A stretch of 64,000 nt of DNA. Source: Allobosea sp039673065. Its GTDB lineage: Bacteria; Pseudomonadota; Alphaproteobacteria; Rhizobiales; Beijerinckiaceae. Position numbers and translations under genes: made by a program. Below the pieces are notes generated by a model that searched no databases, was not told the origin of the DNA, and saw only the letters and a program-made list of their open reading frames with translations. This document shows positions 1-7,719 of the stretch, piece by piece (position 1 is the stretch's first letter; every line of letters starts with the position of its first letter). The DNA is taken from positions 1 through 64,000 of the forward strand of contig NZ_JBDJKW010000005.1 in assembly GCF_039673065.1 (NCBI RefSeq), given 5' to 3'.

Positions 1-104
1 CTGGCCTTCTGAGCGCGCCGCCCCCCACATTTCCACCCCCCCACCCCGCGCCCCCGCCCCCGCGCCGGGGGGGCCCGGCCCTTCCGCAAGGCCGAGGCCC
101 GATC

Positions 105-1613
105 ATGACGACCACACCCGCTTCCGACGCCGCGCTCGAACGCTTCACCATGGTCATCGGCAGCGAGAGCCGCGAGGCCGCCGACGGCCGCTGGCTCGAG
201 ACGATGAACCCCTATACCGGCAGGCCCTGGGCGCTGATCCCGCGGGGCGGCGCGGCTGATATCGATCGCGCCGTCACCGCCGCGCACGAGGCCTTCACCT
301 CCGGTCCCTGGTCGCGCATGACCGCCAGCGACCGCGGCCTGCTGATGTACCGGCTCGCCGAGCTGATCGCCGCCAATGCCGAGCGGCTGGCCGACCTCGA
401 GGTGCGCGACAACGGCAAGCTGCGCGTCGAGATGCTCGGCCAGATGAAATACCTGCCGCGCTGGTTCCAGTATTATGGCGGCCTCGCCGACAAGATCGAG
501 GGCAGCGTCACCCCGATCGACAAGCCCAACATGTTCCACTACGTCACCCACGAGCCGCTGGGCGTGGTCGGCGCGATCACGCCGTGGAACTCCCCGCTCC
601 TGCTCACCGTCTGGAAGCTCGCCCCGGCAATGGCCGCCGGCAACACCGTCGTGGTGAAGCCCTCCGAGCACGCCTCGGTCTCGATGCTGGCGCTGGCGCG
701 GCTGTTCGACGAGGCCGGTTTCCCGCCTGGCGTGGTGAATGTCGTCACCGGGCTCGGGCCGGAGGCGGGCGAGCCGCTGGTCGAGCACCCGCTGGTCGCG
801 CGCATCGCCTTCACCGGCGGCAATCCCGGCGGCCGCAAGATCTACGAGGCGGCGGCACGGCAGTTCAAGCGGGTCTTGCTGGAACTCGGCGGCAAGTCGC
901 CCAATATCGTCTTCGACGACGCGGACCTCGACGCCGCGGTGAAAGGCGTGATCTCGGGCATCTTCGCCGCCGGTGGCCAGACCTGCATGGCCGGCTCGCG
1001 GCTGCTGCTGCATGCCGCCATCCATGACCGCTTCCTGGAGGCGCTGGTCGCCCGCATGCGCGAGGCCCGCCTCGGCGATCCCAATGCCGCCGACACCGAT
1101 GTCGGCCCCGTCGCCACCGAGCAGCAGCTCGCCAAGGTGCTCGACTACATCGCGATCGCCGAGGCCGAGGGGGCGCGCTGCGTGCTCGGCGGCAGGCGCA
1201 GCAGCCGCCCCGGCTGCACCGAGGGCTGGTTCGTCGAGCCGACCATCTTCGCCGACGTCAGAAACGACATGCGCGTCGCCCGCGAGGAGGTGTTCGGGCC
1301 GATCCTCAGCGTGATCCGCTTCGAGACCGAGGAGGAGGCGATCGCCATCGCCAACGACACGCCGTTCGGGCTGGCGGCCGGCGTCTGGACCCGCGACCTC
1401 GCCCGAGCCATGACCATGCCGAAGCGGCTGCGCGCCGGCACGGTCTGGATCAACGCCTACCGCGTGGTCTCCTTCCTGGCGCCCTTCGGCGGCTTCAAGG
1501 AATCCGGCATCGGCCGCGAGAACGGCCAGGCCGCGATCATGGAATATCTCGAGACCAAGAGCGTGTTCATCAACGCCAGACCCGGCGTGGCGAACCCGTT
1601 CACGCTGCAATAG
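105..1613 (+). CDS. NAD(P)+-dependent aldehyde dehydrogenase
   Basis: Oxidises an aldehyde to the carboxylate with NAD(P)+ in the cytoplasm; the substrate cannot be read from the sequence. The 502 residues match the usual ALDH-superfamily length. Visible catalytic elements are Asn162 in PWNSP, the general-base Glu260 in LLELGGKSP and the nucleophile Cys294 in GGQTCMAGSR; the C-terminal part carries EEVFGPI and the PFGGFKESGIGRE motif. The start is the ATG after a GC-rich leader with no clear Shine-Dalgarno. The gene converges on the XRE/cupin regulator with only 9 bp between the stops. Regulators of that type often control neighbouring amine or aldehyde catabolic genes, so a link is possible but is inference. 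Confidence 0.93.
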   Translation: MTTTPASDAALERFTMVIGSESREAADGRWLETMNPYTGRPWALIPRGGAADIDRAVTAAHEAFTSGPWSRMTASDRGLLMYRLAELIAANAERLADLEVRDNGKLRVEMLGQMKYLPRWFQYYGGLADKIEGSVTPIDKPNMFHYVTHEPLGVVGAITPWNSPLLLTVWKLAPAMAAGNTVVVKPSEHASVSMLALARLFDEAGFPPGVVNVVTGLGPEAGEPLVEHPLVARIAFTGGNPGGRKIYEAAARQFKRVLLELGGKSPNIVFDDADLDAAVKGVISGIFAAGGQTCMAGSRLLLHAAIHDRFLEALVARMREARLGDPNAADTDVGPVATEQQLAKVLDYIAIAEAEGARCVLGGRRSSRPGCTEGWFVEPTIFADVRNDMRVAREEVFGPILSVIRFETEEEAIAIANDTPFGLAAGVWTRDLARAMTMPKRLRAGTVWINAYRVVSFLAPFGGFKESGIGRENGQAAIMEYLETKSVFINARPGVANPFTLQ

Positions 1614-1622
1614 CGCACACGA

Positions 1623-2297
1623 TCAGGGGCGCGAGACGATCAGGCAGTAATAGCTGCAGCGCTGCGCGCCCTCGTTGACGAAGCGATAGGGCTCGGTGAT
1701 GCGGAAGAAGAAGCTGTCGCCGACGCCGAGCTCATGGCGGACCGTGCCGAGATAGACGCTGAGCCGCCCCTCCTGAACGATCAGGTATTTCTCGACGCCG
1801 CCCTCATAGGTCGGCAGCACGCCCGACGACACGCCCGGCGGGATGACGTGCAGGATCAGCTCGACATCGCCGCCGGCATTGGCGGGCGAGAGCACGTGCC
1901 GCTCGAAGCCGGTCTCGGGATCGCGGAAGCAGGGCCGCTCGCCTGCGCGGCGCACGGCGACGCCGGCGGGCAGCGGATCGGCCCCCATCAGAGCCGAGAG
2001 CGAAACGTCGAGCCCGCCGGCGATGCGCGTCACCACCGAAAGCGTTGGGCTCTTCTCGCCACGCTCCACCTTGGAGAGCATCGCGCGGCTGACGCCCGAG
2101 CGGGCGGCGAGCGCCTCCAGCGTCAGCCCCGCAGCCTTGCGCATCGCCCGGGCGCGACGGCCCAGCTCGCGGGCGAGATCGGGCGCGCCGGCGGCCGCCC
2201 GGCCTGTCCCGCGCTTCGGGGCGGATTGTGCCCCGGCCCCACCCTCTGCGGGCGGCAGGGCATGGTCGCGCGGTGCTTGACTGCGGTCGTCTGTCAT
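1623..2297 (-). CDS. XRE-family transcriptional regulator with C-terminal cupin domain
   Basis: A 224-residue one-component regulator. A low-complexity Ala/Arg/Pro-rich leader of about 40 residues precedes an XRE helix-turn-helix (about residues 45-100, with TLEALAARSGVSRAMLSKVE and KSPTLSVV). A cupin_2 barrel follows (about 150-220, with EGGVEKYLIVQEG and GDSFFFRITEPYRFVNEG). Proteins of this layout, such as PuuR-like and SutR-like regulators, sense a small ligand through the cupin and usually repress catabolic or transport genes. It is transcribed away from the TPP-riboswitch operon, so the 127 bp between its ATG and the riboswitch must hold both promoters. It could regulate the convergent aldehyde dehydrogenase; no operator is obvious. 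Confidence 0.9.
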   Translation of the reverse strand: MTDDRSQAPRDHALPPAEGGAGAQSAPKRGTGRAAAGAPDLARELGRRARAMRKAAGLTLEALAARSGVSRAMLSKVERGEKSPTLSVVTRIAGGLDVSLSALMGADPLPAGVAVRRAGERPCFRDPETGFERHVLSPANAGGDVELILHVIPPGVSSGVLPTYEGGVEKYLIVQEGRLSVYLGTVRHELGVGDSFFFRITEPYRFVNEGAQRCSYYCLIVSRP

Positions 2298-2424
2298 CGC
2301 CCGACAGGCTGGCCGATCGCAGGCCCGCCCGCAATGCCGGATCGTGCAGACCCTCCCGCGCCGCGCGGCACACGCCCGCCCGGTCCGAGGCTTGACATCG
2401 GGCCGAGCCGGTCGCCATCTAGCC

Positions 2425-2535
2425 GCGTTCCCAGGGGGGCCTCGCTAGGAGGCTGAGATTCCGCCGGCCGGGCCTGCCCGGCAACGCGGTGACCCTACGA
2501 ACCTGATCCGGATCATGCCGGCGTAGGGATGCGGG
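2425..2535 (+). promoter_or_regulatory. TPP (THI-element) riboswitch
   Basis: All hallmark blocks of the thiamin pyrophosphate aptamer are present in order. The 5' P1 strand is CGTTCCC near 2425-2431, followed by a GGGGGGC block, CTGAGA at 2453-2458, a variable GC-rich P3 arm (about 2467-2482), ACCCTACGAACCTGATC around 2492-2508, GGATCATGCCGGCG, and the closing TAGGGATGCG that pairs with P1. It lies about 95 nt upstream of the first gene of the luxE-luxC-ABC-SDR operon on the same strand, so that operon should be repressed when TPP is plentiful. The aptamer call is direct pattern recognition; the direction of regulation follows from the known behaviour of bacterial TPP riboswitches. Confidence 0.95.
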
Positions 2536-2538
2536 ACA

Positions 2539-2559
2539 GGCGGGCCATGCGTGGCCGCC
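2539..2559 (+). other. Hairpin after the TPP aptamer, candidate expression platform
   Basis: GGCGGGCCA (2539-2547) and TGGCCGCC (2552-2559) form an 8-bp stem with one bulged G and a TGCG tetraloop, only a few nt after the aptamer's closing strand. No T-run follows, so a Rho-independent terminator is not clear. The structure may be part of the switching region, or control may act on translation at the GTG start at 2630. Confidence 0.45.
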
Positions 2560-2629
2560 CATCCATCGTCGCGCCGATGATCCCAGCATGCCGGCGACCG
2601 CCTCGCGGCGGCCGGCGCGGGAGGTGGCG

Positions 2630-3733
2630 GTGACGACGCAGGCCGAGAACCAGGCCCGGATGCAGGCCCAGACCATCGAGGCCCTGCTGGCCTTCATGGC
2701 CGCGCCGGACGCCGACGAGGCCGCCTTCGAGGCGATGGCGCTCGCGGTCTTCGCCTACCAGTTCGCCCATAACGCGCCCTATCGCGCCTTCGCCCGGCAG
2801 CGCGGCCGCACGCCGCTCACCGTGCGCGCCTGGCGCGACATCCCGGCCGTGCCGATCGACGCCTTCAAGGAGCTGACGCTGAGCTGCTGCCCGCCGGAGG
2901 ACGCCGAGGCGGTGTTCATGACCAGCGGCACGACGCAGGGCGTGCGCGGGCGCAGCTATCACGCGACGCTGGCGGTCTGGCGCCGCTCGATGCTCGACAC
3001 CTTCCGCCGGCGGGTGATGCGCGGGCGCGAGCGCATCCGCATGGGCACGCTCTTCCCCGATGGGGCGAGCCTGCCCAATTCCTCGCTGGCGACCTATCTC
3101 GACCTCGCCCGCAGCGCCTGCGGCACGCCCGACAGCCGCGCCTTCATCGGCGCGGCCGGGCTCGAGCTCGAGCCGCTGCTGTCGACGCTGGCCGAGGTCG
3201 AGGCCACAGGCGAGCCCTATATGCTGCTCGGCGCGTCCTACGCCTTCGTGCCGCTGCTCGATGCGCTGGCTGCGCGTGGCCGGCGCTTTCGCCTGCCCGA
3301 GGGCAGCCTTTTGCTCGATACCGGCGGGTTCAAGGGCCAGTCGCGCGAGATCGCGCCCGATCCGTTCTACGACGCGCTGTCCGCGGCCTTCGGCGTGCCG
3401 CGCAGCGCCTGCCTCAACATGTACGGCATGACCGAGCTCTCCTCGCAGTTCTACGACGAGGGCAACGCGGTCTGCCCGCCGGTGAAGTCCGGCCCGCATT
3501 GGGTCCGCACCCGCGTGGTCGATCCCCTCACGGGCGCCGACCTGCCCGAGGGCGCGCGGGGCGTGCTGGTCCATCACGACCTTGCCCATTTCAATTCGGT
3601 CTCGGCGATCCTGACCGAGGATGCCGGCGAGCTGGTGCCCGGCGGGTTCCGGCTGTTCGGCCGCGTCGACGGCGAGGCCTCCAGGGGCTGCTCGCTGGCC
3701 GTGGCCGAATTCCTCGCCGCGGCGCGGGGCTGA
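2630..3733 (+). CDS. LuxE-like acyl-protein synthetase
   Basis: Predicted to activate a carboxylic acid with ATP as an acyl-adenylate and hold it as a thioester for reduction by the LuxC-like partner encoded next. With the GTG start at 2630 the protein has 367 residues, the usual LuxE length. That start has GGGAGG five bases upstream; an in-frame ATG at 2588 lacks a comparable ribosome site. The adenylation loop MTSGTTQG lies at about residues 97-104 and YGMTE at about 265-269. A C-terminal Cys354 in RGCSLA sits where LuxE carries its acyl-accepting cysteine (Cys364 in Photobacterium). There is no luciferase gene nearby, so a light-emitting role is unlikely. The physiological acid is unknown; the TPP riboswitch points to a thiamin-related compound. 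Confidence 0.88.
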   Translation: MTTQAENQARMQAQTIEALLAFMAAPDADEAAFEAMALAVFAYQFAHNAPYRAFARQRGRTPLTVRAWRDIPAVPIDAFKELTLSCCPPEDAEAVFMTSGTTQGVRGRSYHATLAVWRRSMLDTFRRRVMRGRERIRMGTLFPDGASLPNSSLATYLDLARSACGTPDSRAFIGAAGLELEPLLSTLAEVEATGEPYMLLGASYAFVPLLDALAARGRRFRLPEGSLLLDTGGFKGQSREIAPDPFYDALSAAFGVPRSACLNMYGMTELSSQFYDEGNAVCPPVKSGPHWVRTRVVDPLTGADLPEGARGVLVHHDLAHFNSVSAILTEDAGELVPGGFRLFGRVDGEASRGCSLAVAEFLAAARG

Positions 3734-3736
3734 GCC

Positions 3737-5185
3737 GTGACGGAATTCGCCGGTCATCTGCCCGGGCTGCCGCGCGAGGCGATCGGCTGGCGCCATGTCG
3801 CGCACGCAGCCTGGGGGCGCGAGGTCGAGATCGCGCTGCCGCAGCTCGATGCAGGCCAGGCCGGCGCGCTCTGCGGGCATGTCCGCGAACAGGGCCGCCG
3901 CGTCCTGCGCGCCATGGAGACCGGCCGCATCGTCGCCGCGATCGACCAGGCCGTCGCCCGCCTGCTCGACCGCAGCCATCCGGTGCGGGCCAAGGCGGAC
4001 GAATTGCTGCCAGTCGTCACCGGCTACGGTCCCGAGACGGTCGGGCTCGCGCTCACCAGCTATCTCAAGAGCTTTCGCGCGCCGCAGCTGCGCCGTTTCC
4101 TGGCCGAGGATTTCCGCGATCCGGGGGTGCTGGACGGGTTTCGCCCGGCACCGAAGGGCGGGCTGGTGCGAGCGCAGGGGCCGGAGCTGCTGCTGCATGT
4201 CTGGGCCGGCAACGTGCCGGCGCTCTCGCTCTGGAGCCTGATCTGCGGGCTCCTGGTCAAGGCCGGCACCATCGGAAAGGTGGCGAGCGCCGAACCGCTG
4301 ATGGCCGGCTGGTTCGCCGGCCTGCTCGCCGAAATCGATCCGGAGCTGGGCGCCTGCCTCGCCATTCTCGGCTGGAAGGGCGGGCAGGACGCCTGCGAGC
4401 CCGTGTTCCTGCGCGAGGCCGACACGGTGATGGCCTATGGCACGGACGCGACGCTGGCGGCGCTGCGCGACAGGCTGCCGGTCTCGACCCGCTTCCTCGG
4501 CCACGGCCATCGCATCGGCTTCGCGATGATCGCCCGCGAGGCGCTCGACAGCCGCAAGGCCCCCGCCCTCGCCCGGCTCGCGGCGCAGGACATCGTGCGC
4601 TGGGAGCAGCAGGGCTGCTATTCGCCGCAAGCGATCTTCGTCGAACGCGGCGGGCCGGTGGCACCGGCCGTCTTCGCCCGTCATCTCGCCCAGGAGCTCG
4701 CCGCCCTCGCCTATCGCCATCCCCGCCGGGCGCTGGCCCCGGCCGAGGCCAACGCGCTGGCGCAGTGGCGCGGACGGCAGGAGATCGCGGCCGCGGCGGG
4801 CGAGAGCGAGTTGCTCGGCCCGGCGGCGGCGCCCTGGGGCGTTTCCCATGCCGAGGCGGGCGCCGCGCTGCTGCCGAGCGGGCTCAACCGCACCGTGCGG
4901 ACGGTCGCGCTCGACGACCTCGCCGAGGTCGCCGGGCTCGTCGCGCCGCATCGCCGCTTCCTGCAGACGGCCGGCCTCGCCGCCTCGCCGGAGCGGCTCC
5001 TCGCCCTGTCGGAGCAACTGGCGGCGGCCGGCGTGACGCGCATCGCCGCGCTCGGGCGGATGACGGCGCCGGAAGCCGGCTGGCACCATGACGGCCGCTT
5101 CAGCCTGCTCGACCTCGTCAGCTTCTGCGAGATCGAGCAGGGCGCCGAGACCGCAGCGGAAGGCTTCGCCGCCTATGTCGACTGA
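3737..5185 (+). CDS. LuxC-like acyl-thioester (fatty acid) reductase
   Basis: Predicted to take the acyl group from the LuxE-like protein onto its own cysteine and reduce it with NADPH to an aldehyde. The 482 residues fit LuxC, which is about 480. WAGNVPALS (155-163) matches the nucleotide-binding segment, and Cys293 in QQGCYSPQ matches the LuxC catalytic cysteine. The start is a GTG four bases after the luxE-like stop, and the 3' end overlaps the ABC ATPase start by 11 bp, so the genes should be translated together. LuxC/LuxE pairs outside luminous bacteria are little studied. Placement behind a TPP riboswitch and in front of a THI5-like importer argues against ordinary fatty acid reduction. 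Confidence 0.88.
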   Translation: MTEFAGHLPGLPREAIGWRHVAHAAWGREVEIALPQLDAGQAGALCGHVREQGRRVLRAMETGRIVAAIDQAVARLLDRSHPVRAKADELLPVVTGYGPETVGLALTSYLKSFRAPQLRRFLAEDFRDPGVLDGFRPAPKGGLVRAQGPELLLHVWAGNVPALSLWSLICGLLVKAGTIGKVASAEPLMAGWFAGLLAEIDPELGACLAILGWKGGQDACEPVFLREADTVMAYGTDATLAALRDRLPVSTRFLGHGHRIGFAMIAREALDSRKAPALARLAAQDIVRWEQQGCYSPQAIFVERGGPVAPAVFARHLAQELAALAYRHPRRALAPAEANALAQWRGRQEIAAAAGESELLGPAAAPWGVSHAEAGAALLPSGLNRTVRTVALDDLAEVAGLVAPHRRFLQTAGLAASPERLLALSEQLAAAGVTRIAALGRMTAPEAGWHHDGRFSLLDLVSFCEIEQGAETAAEGFAAYVD

Positions 5186-5969
5186 ATCGGCGGCACAGGA
5201 CGCGGCCTTCATGCGCTTCACGGGCGTGCGGCACCGCTATCACCCGGACGGGCCGGCGATCGTCGATGGCGTCGACTGGGCGATCCCGCGCGGCGCGATC
5301 CATTGCCTGCTCGGCCGCAGCGGCTGCGGCAAGACCACCCTGCTCAAGCTCGCTGCGGGCCTGCTGGCGCCGCAGGAGGGCTCGGTCCGTCTCGGCGGCG
5401 CGCAGCTGTCCGGCCCGGGCGCGCGCATCGGCTTCGTCTTCCAGGCGCCGACCCTGCTCGACTGGCTCAGCGTGCGCGACAATGTGCTGCTGCCGCTCTC
5501 GCTGAAGCGCCGCCCCGATGCCGCGGACCATGCCGCCGCCGACCGGCTCCTGGCGCTGGTCGGGCTGGGCGAGCTGGCGCAGCGCCGGCCGGCATCGCTC
5601 TCCGGCGGGCAGCAGAGCCGCGTCGCGCTGGCCCGCGCGCTGGTGGCCGAGCCGGAGCTGCTGCTGCTCGACGAGCCTTTCGCGGCGCTCGACGCGCTGA
5701 CGCGGGAGGAATTGCAGGACGACCTGCTGGCGCTCTGCGCCGCGCGCGGCACCACCGCCCTCTTCGTCACCCACGACATCGCGGAAGCCGTCTATCTCGG
5801 CGACCGCGTCGCGGTGATGGCGGCGGGCCGGCTGGTGCATGACGCGCCGATCGCGCTGCCGCGGCCACGACGCGCGGCGCTGCGATACGAGCCCGGCTTC
5901 GCCGCAGCCTGCCGGGCGCTGCGAGCGGCGATGGACGAAACCTCTGCCGGCCAGCGGAGCGCCGTATGA
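5175..5969 (+). CDS. ABC transporter ATP-binding protein, nitrate/taurine/thiamin-precursor type
   Basis: ATPase subunit of the importer in the TPP-riboswitch operon. Walker A is GRSGCGKTT (47-55), the Q-loop is FVFQAPTLLDW (about 88-97), the signature is LSGGQQ (142-147), and Walker B is LLLLDEP (162-168), followed by THDIAEA. The ATG at 5175 overlaps the end of the luxC-like gene by 11 bp; a second ATG at 5211 is possible. The closest families are SsuB, TauB and ThiZ. Within this group the substrate follows the operon, and here control by TPP favours a thiamin precursor or degradation product. Confidence 0.93.
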   Translation: MSTESAAQDAAFMRFTGVRHRYHPDGPAIVDGVDWAIPRGAIHCLLGRSGCGKTTLLKLAAGLLAPQEGSVRLGGAQLSGPGARIGFVFQAPTLLDWLSVRDNVLLPLSLKRRPDAADHAAADRLLALVGLGELAQRRPASLSGGQQSRVALARALVAEPELLLLDEPFAALDALTREELQDDLLALCAARGTTALFVTHDIAEAVYLGDRVAVMAAGRLVHDAPIALPRPRRAALRYEPGFAAACRALRAAMDETSAGQRSAV

Positions 5970-6715
5970 GGCGCAGCCTGCCCTCGCTCGCGCTGCTGGT
6001 GGCGCTGCTGCTGCTCTGGGAAACCTGGGTCAGGCTCGCCGCCGTGCCGACGCTGATCCTGCCGCCGCCCTCCGCGGTGCTGGCGACCCTGTGGAGCGAG
6101 ATCGCCTCCGGCCGGCTCTGGCCGCATCTCGCCGTCACCGCGAGCGAGATGCTGCTCGGCCTCGGGCTCGGCGCCCTGATCGGGCTGGCCAGCGGGATCG
6201 CGCTCGCCAAGAGCCCGGCGCTCGACCGGCTGCTGCGGCCCTATGTGCTGGCGAGCCAGCTCGTGCCCAAGCTGGCGCTGGGGCCGCTCTTCATCATCTG
6301 GTTCGGCTTCGGCATGACGCCGACCGTCGCCATCACGGCGCTGATCTGCTTCTTCCCGCTGATGGAGACGGCGCTGACCGGCCTGCGCGAGGTCGATCCG
6401 GCGCGGCGCGAGCTGTTCCGCATGCTGGGAGCCACCCGGCCCCAGACGCTGCTGCGGCTCGAGCTGCCGGCCGCGCTGCCGACGATCATGGCGGGCCTAC
6501 GGGTCGCGGTCGTGCTCTCGCTGGTCGGCGCCGTCGTCGGCGAGTTCATCGGCGGGCGCGTCGGGCTCGGCGCCTCGATCATCGCGGCGCAGAGCGTGAT
6601 GGATTCGAGCCTGATCTTCGCCCTGTTCATCGTGATCACCGCGCTCGGCATGGCGCTCTACGAGGCGGTGCGCGTGCTGGAACGCCGCGTGCTGCGTCGC
6701 TTCTCGAAAGGCTGA
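5966..6715 (+). CDS. ABC transporter permease, SsuC/ThiX type
   Basis: Single inner-membrane permease, 249 residues, probably acting as a homodimer with the preceding ATPase. An N-terminal membrane helix (LALLVALLLLWETWVRLAA) is followed by the proline-rich ILPPPSAV motif typical of SsuC/TauC/ThiX permeases. Several further helices follow, with the EAA-type cytoplasmic loop LFRMLGATRPQTLLRLELPA. The start overlaps the ATPase stop as ATGA. Confidence 0.93.
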   Translation: MRRSLPSLALLVALLLLWETWVRLAAVPTLILPPPSAVLATLWSEIASGRLWPHLAVTASEMLLGLGLGALIGLASGIALAKSPALDRLLRPYVLASQLVPKLALGPLFIIWFGFGMTPTVAITALICFFPLMETALTGLREVDPARRELFRMLGATRPQTLLRLELPAALPTIMAGLRVAVVLSLVGAVVGEFIGGRVGLGASIIAAQSVMDSSLIFALFIVITALGMALYEAVRVLERRVLRRFSKG

Positions 6716-6717
6716 AC

Positions 6718-7719
6718 ATGATCCGCTCCGTCGCCCTGAAGGCGCTCGCCGCGCTCGCCCTGCTCCTGCCCGCGGCCGGCCCCCTCGCCGCCCAGCCGCT
6801 CGACAAGGTCACCGTCGCCGGCTGGAGCCAGCCGATCAGCGAGATCACCAACCTGCTGGTCGAGCCCGACAAGGGCTTCTTCCGCAAGCACGGCATCGAT
6901 CTGGGCTATGTGCCGGGCAGCGGCGGCGGCTCAGCGATCCACAACATGCTCGCCGGCCAGGCCGACATCGCCTTCACCGATCCGGCCGCCTTCTATCTCG
7001 CGCTCGACAAGGGCGAGGACCTTGTCGCGATCTACAACATCTACCCGCAGAACGTCTTCAACGTGGTGGCGCGGCCGGGCAGCGGCATCAAAAGCGCCGC
7101 CGATCTCAAGGGCAAGCGCATCGGCGTCTACAGCCTGTCGAGCGGCACTCGCCAGAACCTGCAGGTGCTGCTGCACCAGGTCGGGCTGACCGAAACGGAC
7201 GTGACGATCGAGGTCACGGGGCTGCTCAACTTCGCCCCGCTGATGCAGGGCCAGGTCGACGCAACGGCGGCCACCGATACCGGCCTGCTGGTCGCCCGGC
7301 AGCGCGGCCTCGGCGAGGCGCGGGTAATCGAGGTGCGCGACCATCTCAACCTGCCGAGCGACATCTTCGTGGTGACGCGCAAGGATTACGAGGCAAAGAA
7401 GCCGCTGCTGAAGCGCTTCCTCGCCGCCTATCGCGACTCCGCCGCCTGGATGATCGCGCAGCCGGACGAGGCGGCGAAGCTCGCCGTGACCCGCGCGATC
7501 AACGGCCGCGACGAGGCGGTCAACCGCGCGATCATCGGGCTGCGCAACCTGTCGAGCGTCTCGCCCACGACCGAGCGCGACGGGCTCGGCCGGTTCGACA
7601 TGGCGCTGATGCAGCAGGGCGCCGACAGCTTCCGCGCGCTCGGCCTCATCCGCCGCCCGCTCGACATGGCCCATGTCGTCAAGTCGGACCTCATCCCCGC
7701 CAAGGCCGCGACGCCATGA
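6718..7719 (+). CDS. ABC transporter substrate-binding protein, NMT1/THI5-like
   Basis: Periplasmic receptor, 333 residues, with a signal peptide of about 25 residues ending near PLAAQP. The mature part has the NMT1/THI5-like fold: VTVAGWSQPISEITNLL, a GFFRKHGIDL segment, then GSGGGSAIHNMLAGQADIAFTDPAA. This family includes ThiY, which binds formylaminopyrimidine, as well as taurine, sulfonate and nitrate receptors. Membership in a TPP-riboswitch operon favours a pyrimidine- or thiazole-like ligand, but the ligand is inferred, not seen. The start is the ATG two bases after the permease stop. Confidence 0.92.
   Translation: MIRSVALKALAALALLLPAAGPLAAQPLDKVTVAGWSQPISEITNLLVEPDKGFFRKHGIDLGYVPGSGGGSAIHNMLAGQADIAFTDPAAFYLALDKGEDLVAIYNIYPQNVFNVVARPGSGIKSAADLKGKRIGVYSLSSGTRQNLQVLLHQVGLTETDVTIEVTGLLNFAPLMQGQVDATAATDTGLLVARQRGLGEARVIEVRDHLNLPSDIFVVTRKDYEAKKPLLKRFLAAYRDSAAWMIAQPDEAAKLAVTRAINGRDEAVNRAIIGLRNLSSVSPTTERDGLGRFDMALMQQGADSFRALGLIRRPLDMAHVVKSDLIPAKAATP

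Noticed and set aside
1..12. Possible 3' end of a gene entering from the left (CTG GCC TTC TGA)
   Set aside because: Four codons are too few to support a reading frame or strand.
2630..5185. A bioluminescence (lux) operon
   Set aside because: There are no luxA, luxB or luxD genes, and the operon is headed by a TPP riboswitch and continues with an importer.
2513..5221. A 902-codon open frame on the minus strand across the luxE and luxC-like genes
   Set aside because: It is a shadow caused by high GC at third positions: the protein is Arg/Ala/Gly/His-rich without domains, and the plus-strand genes have clear catalytic motifs.
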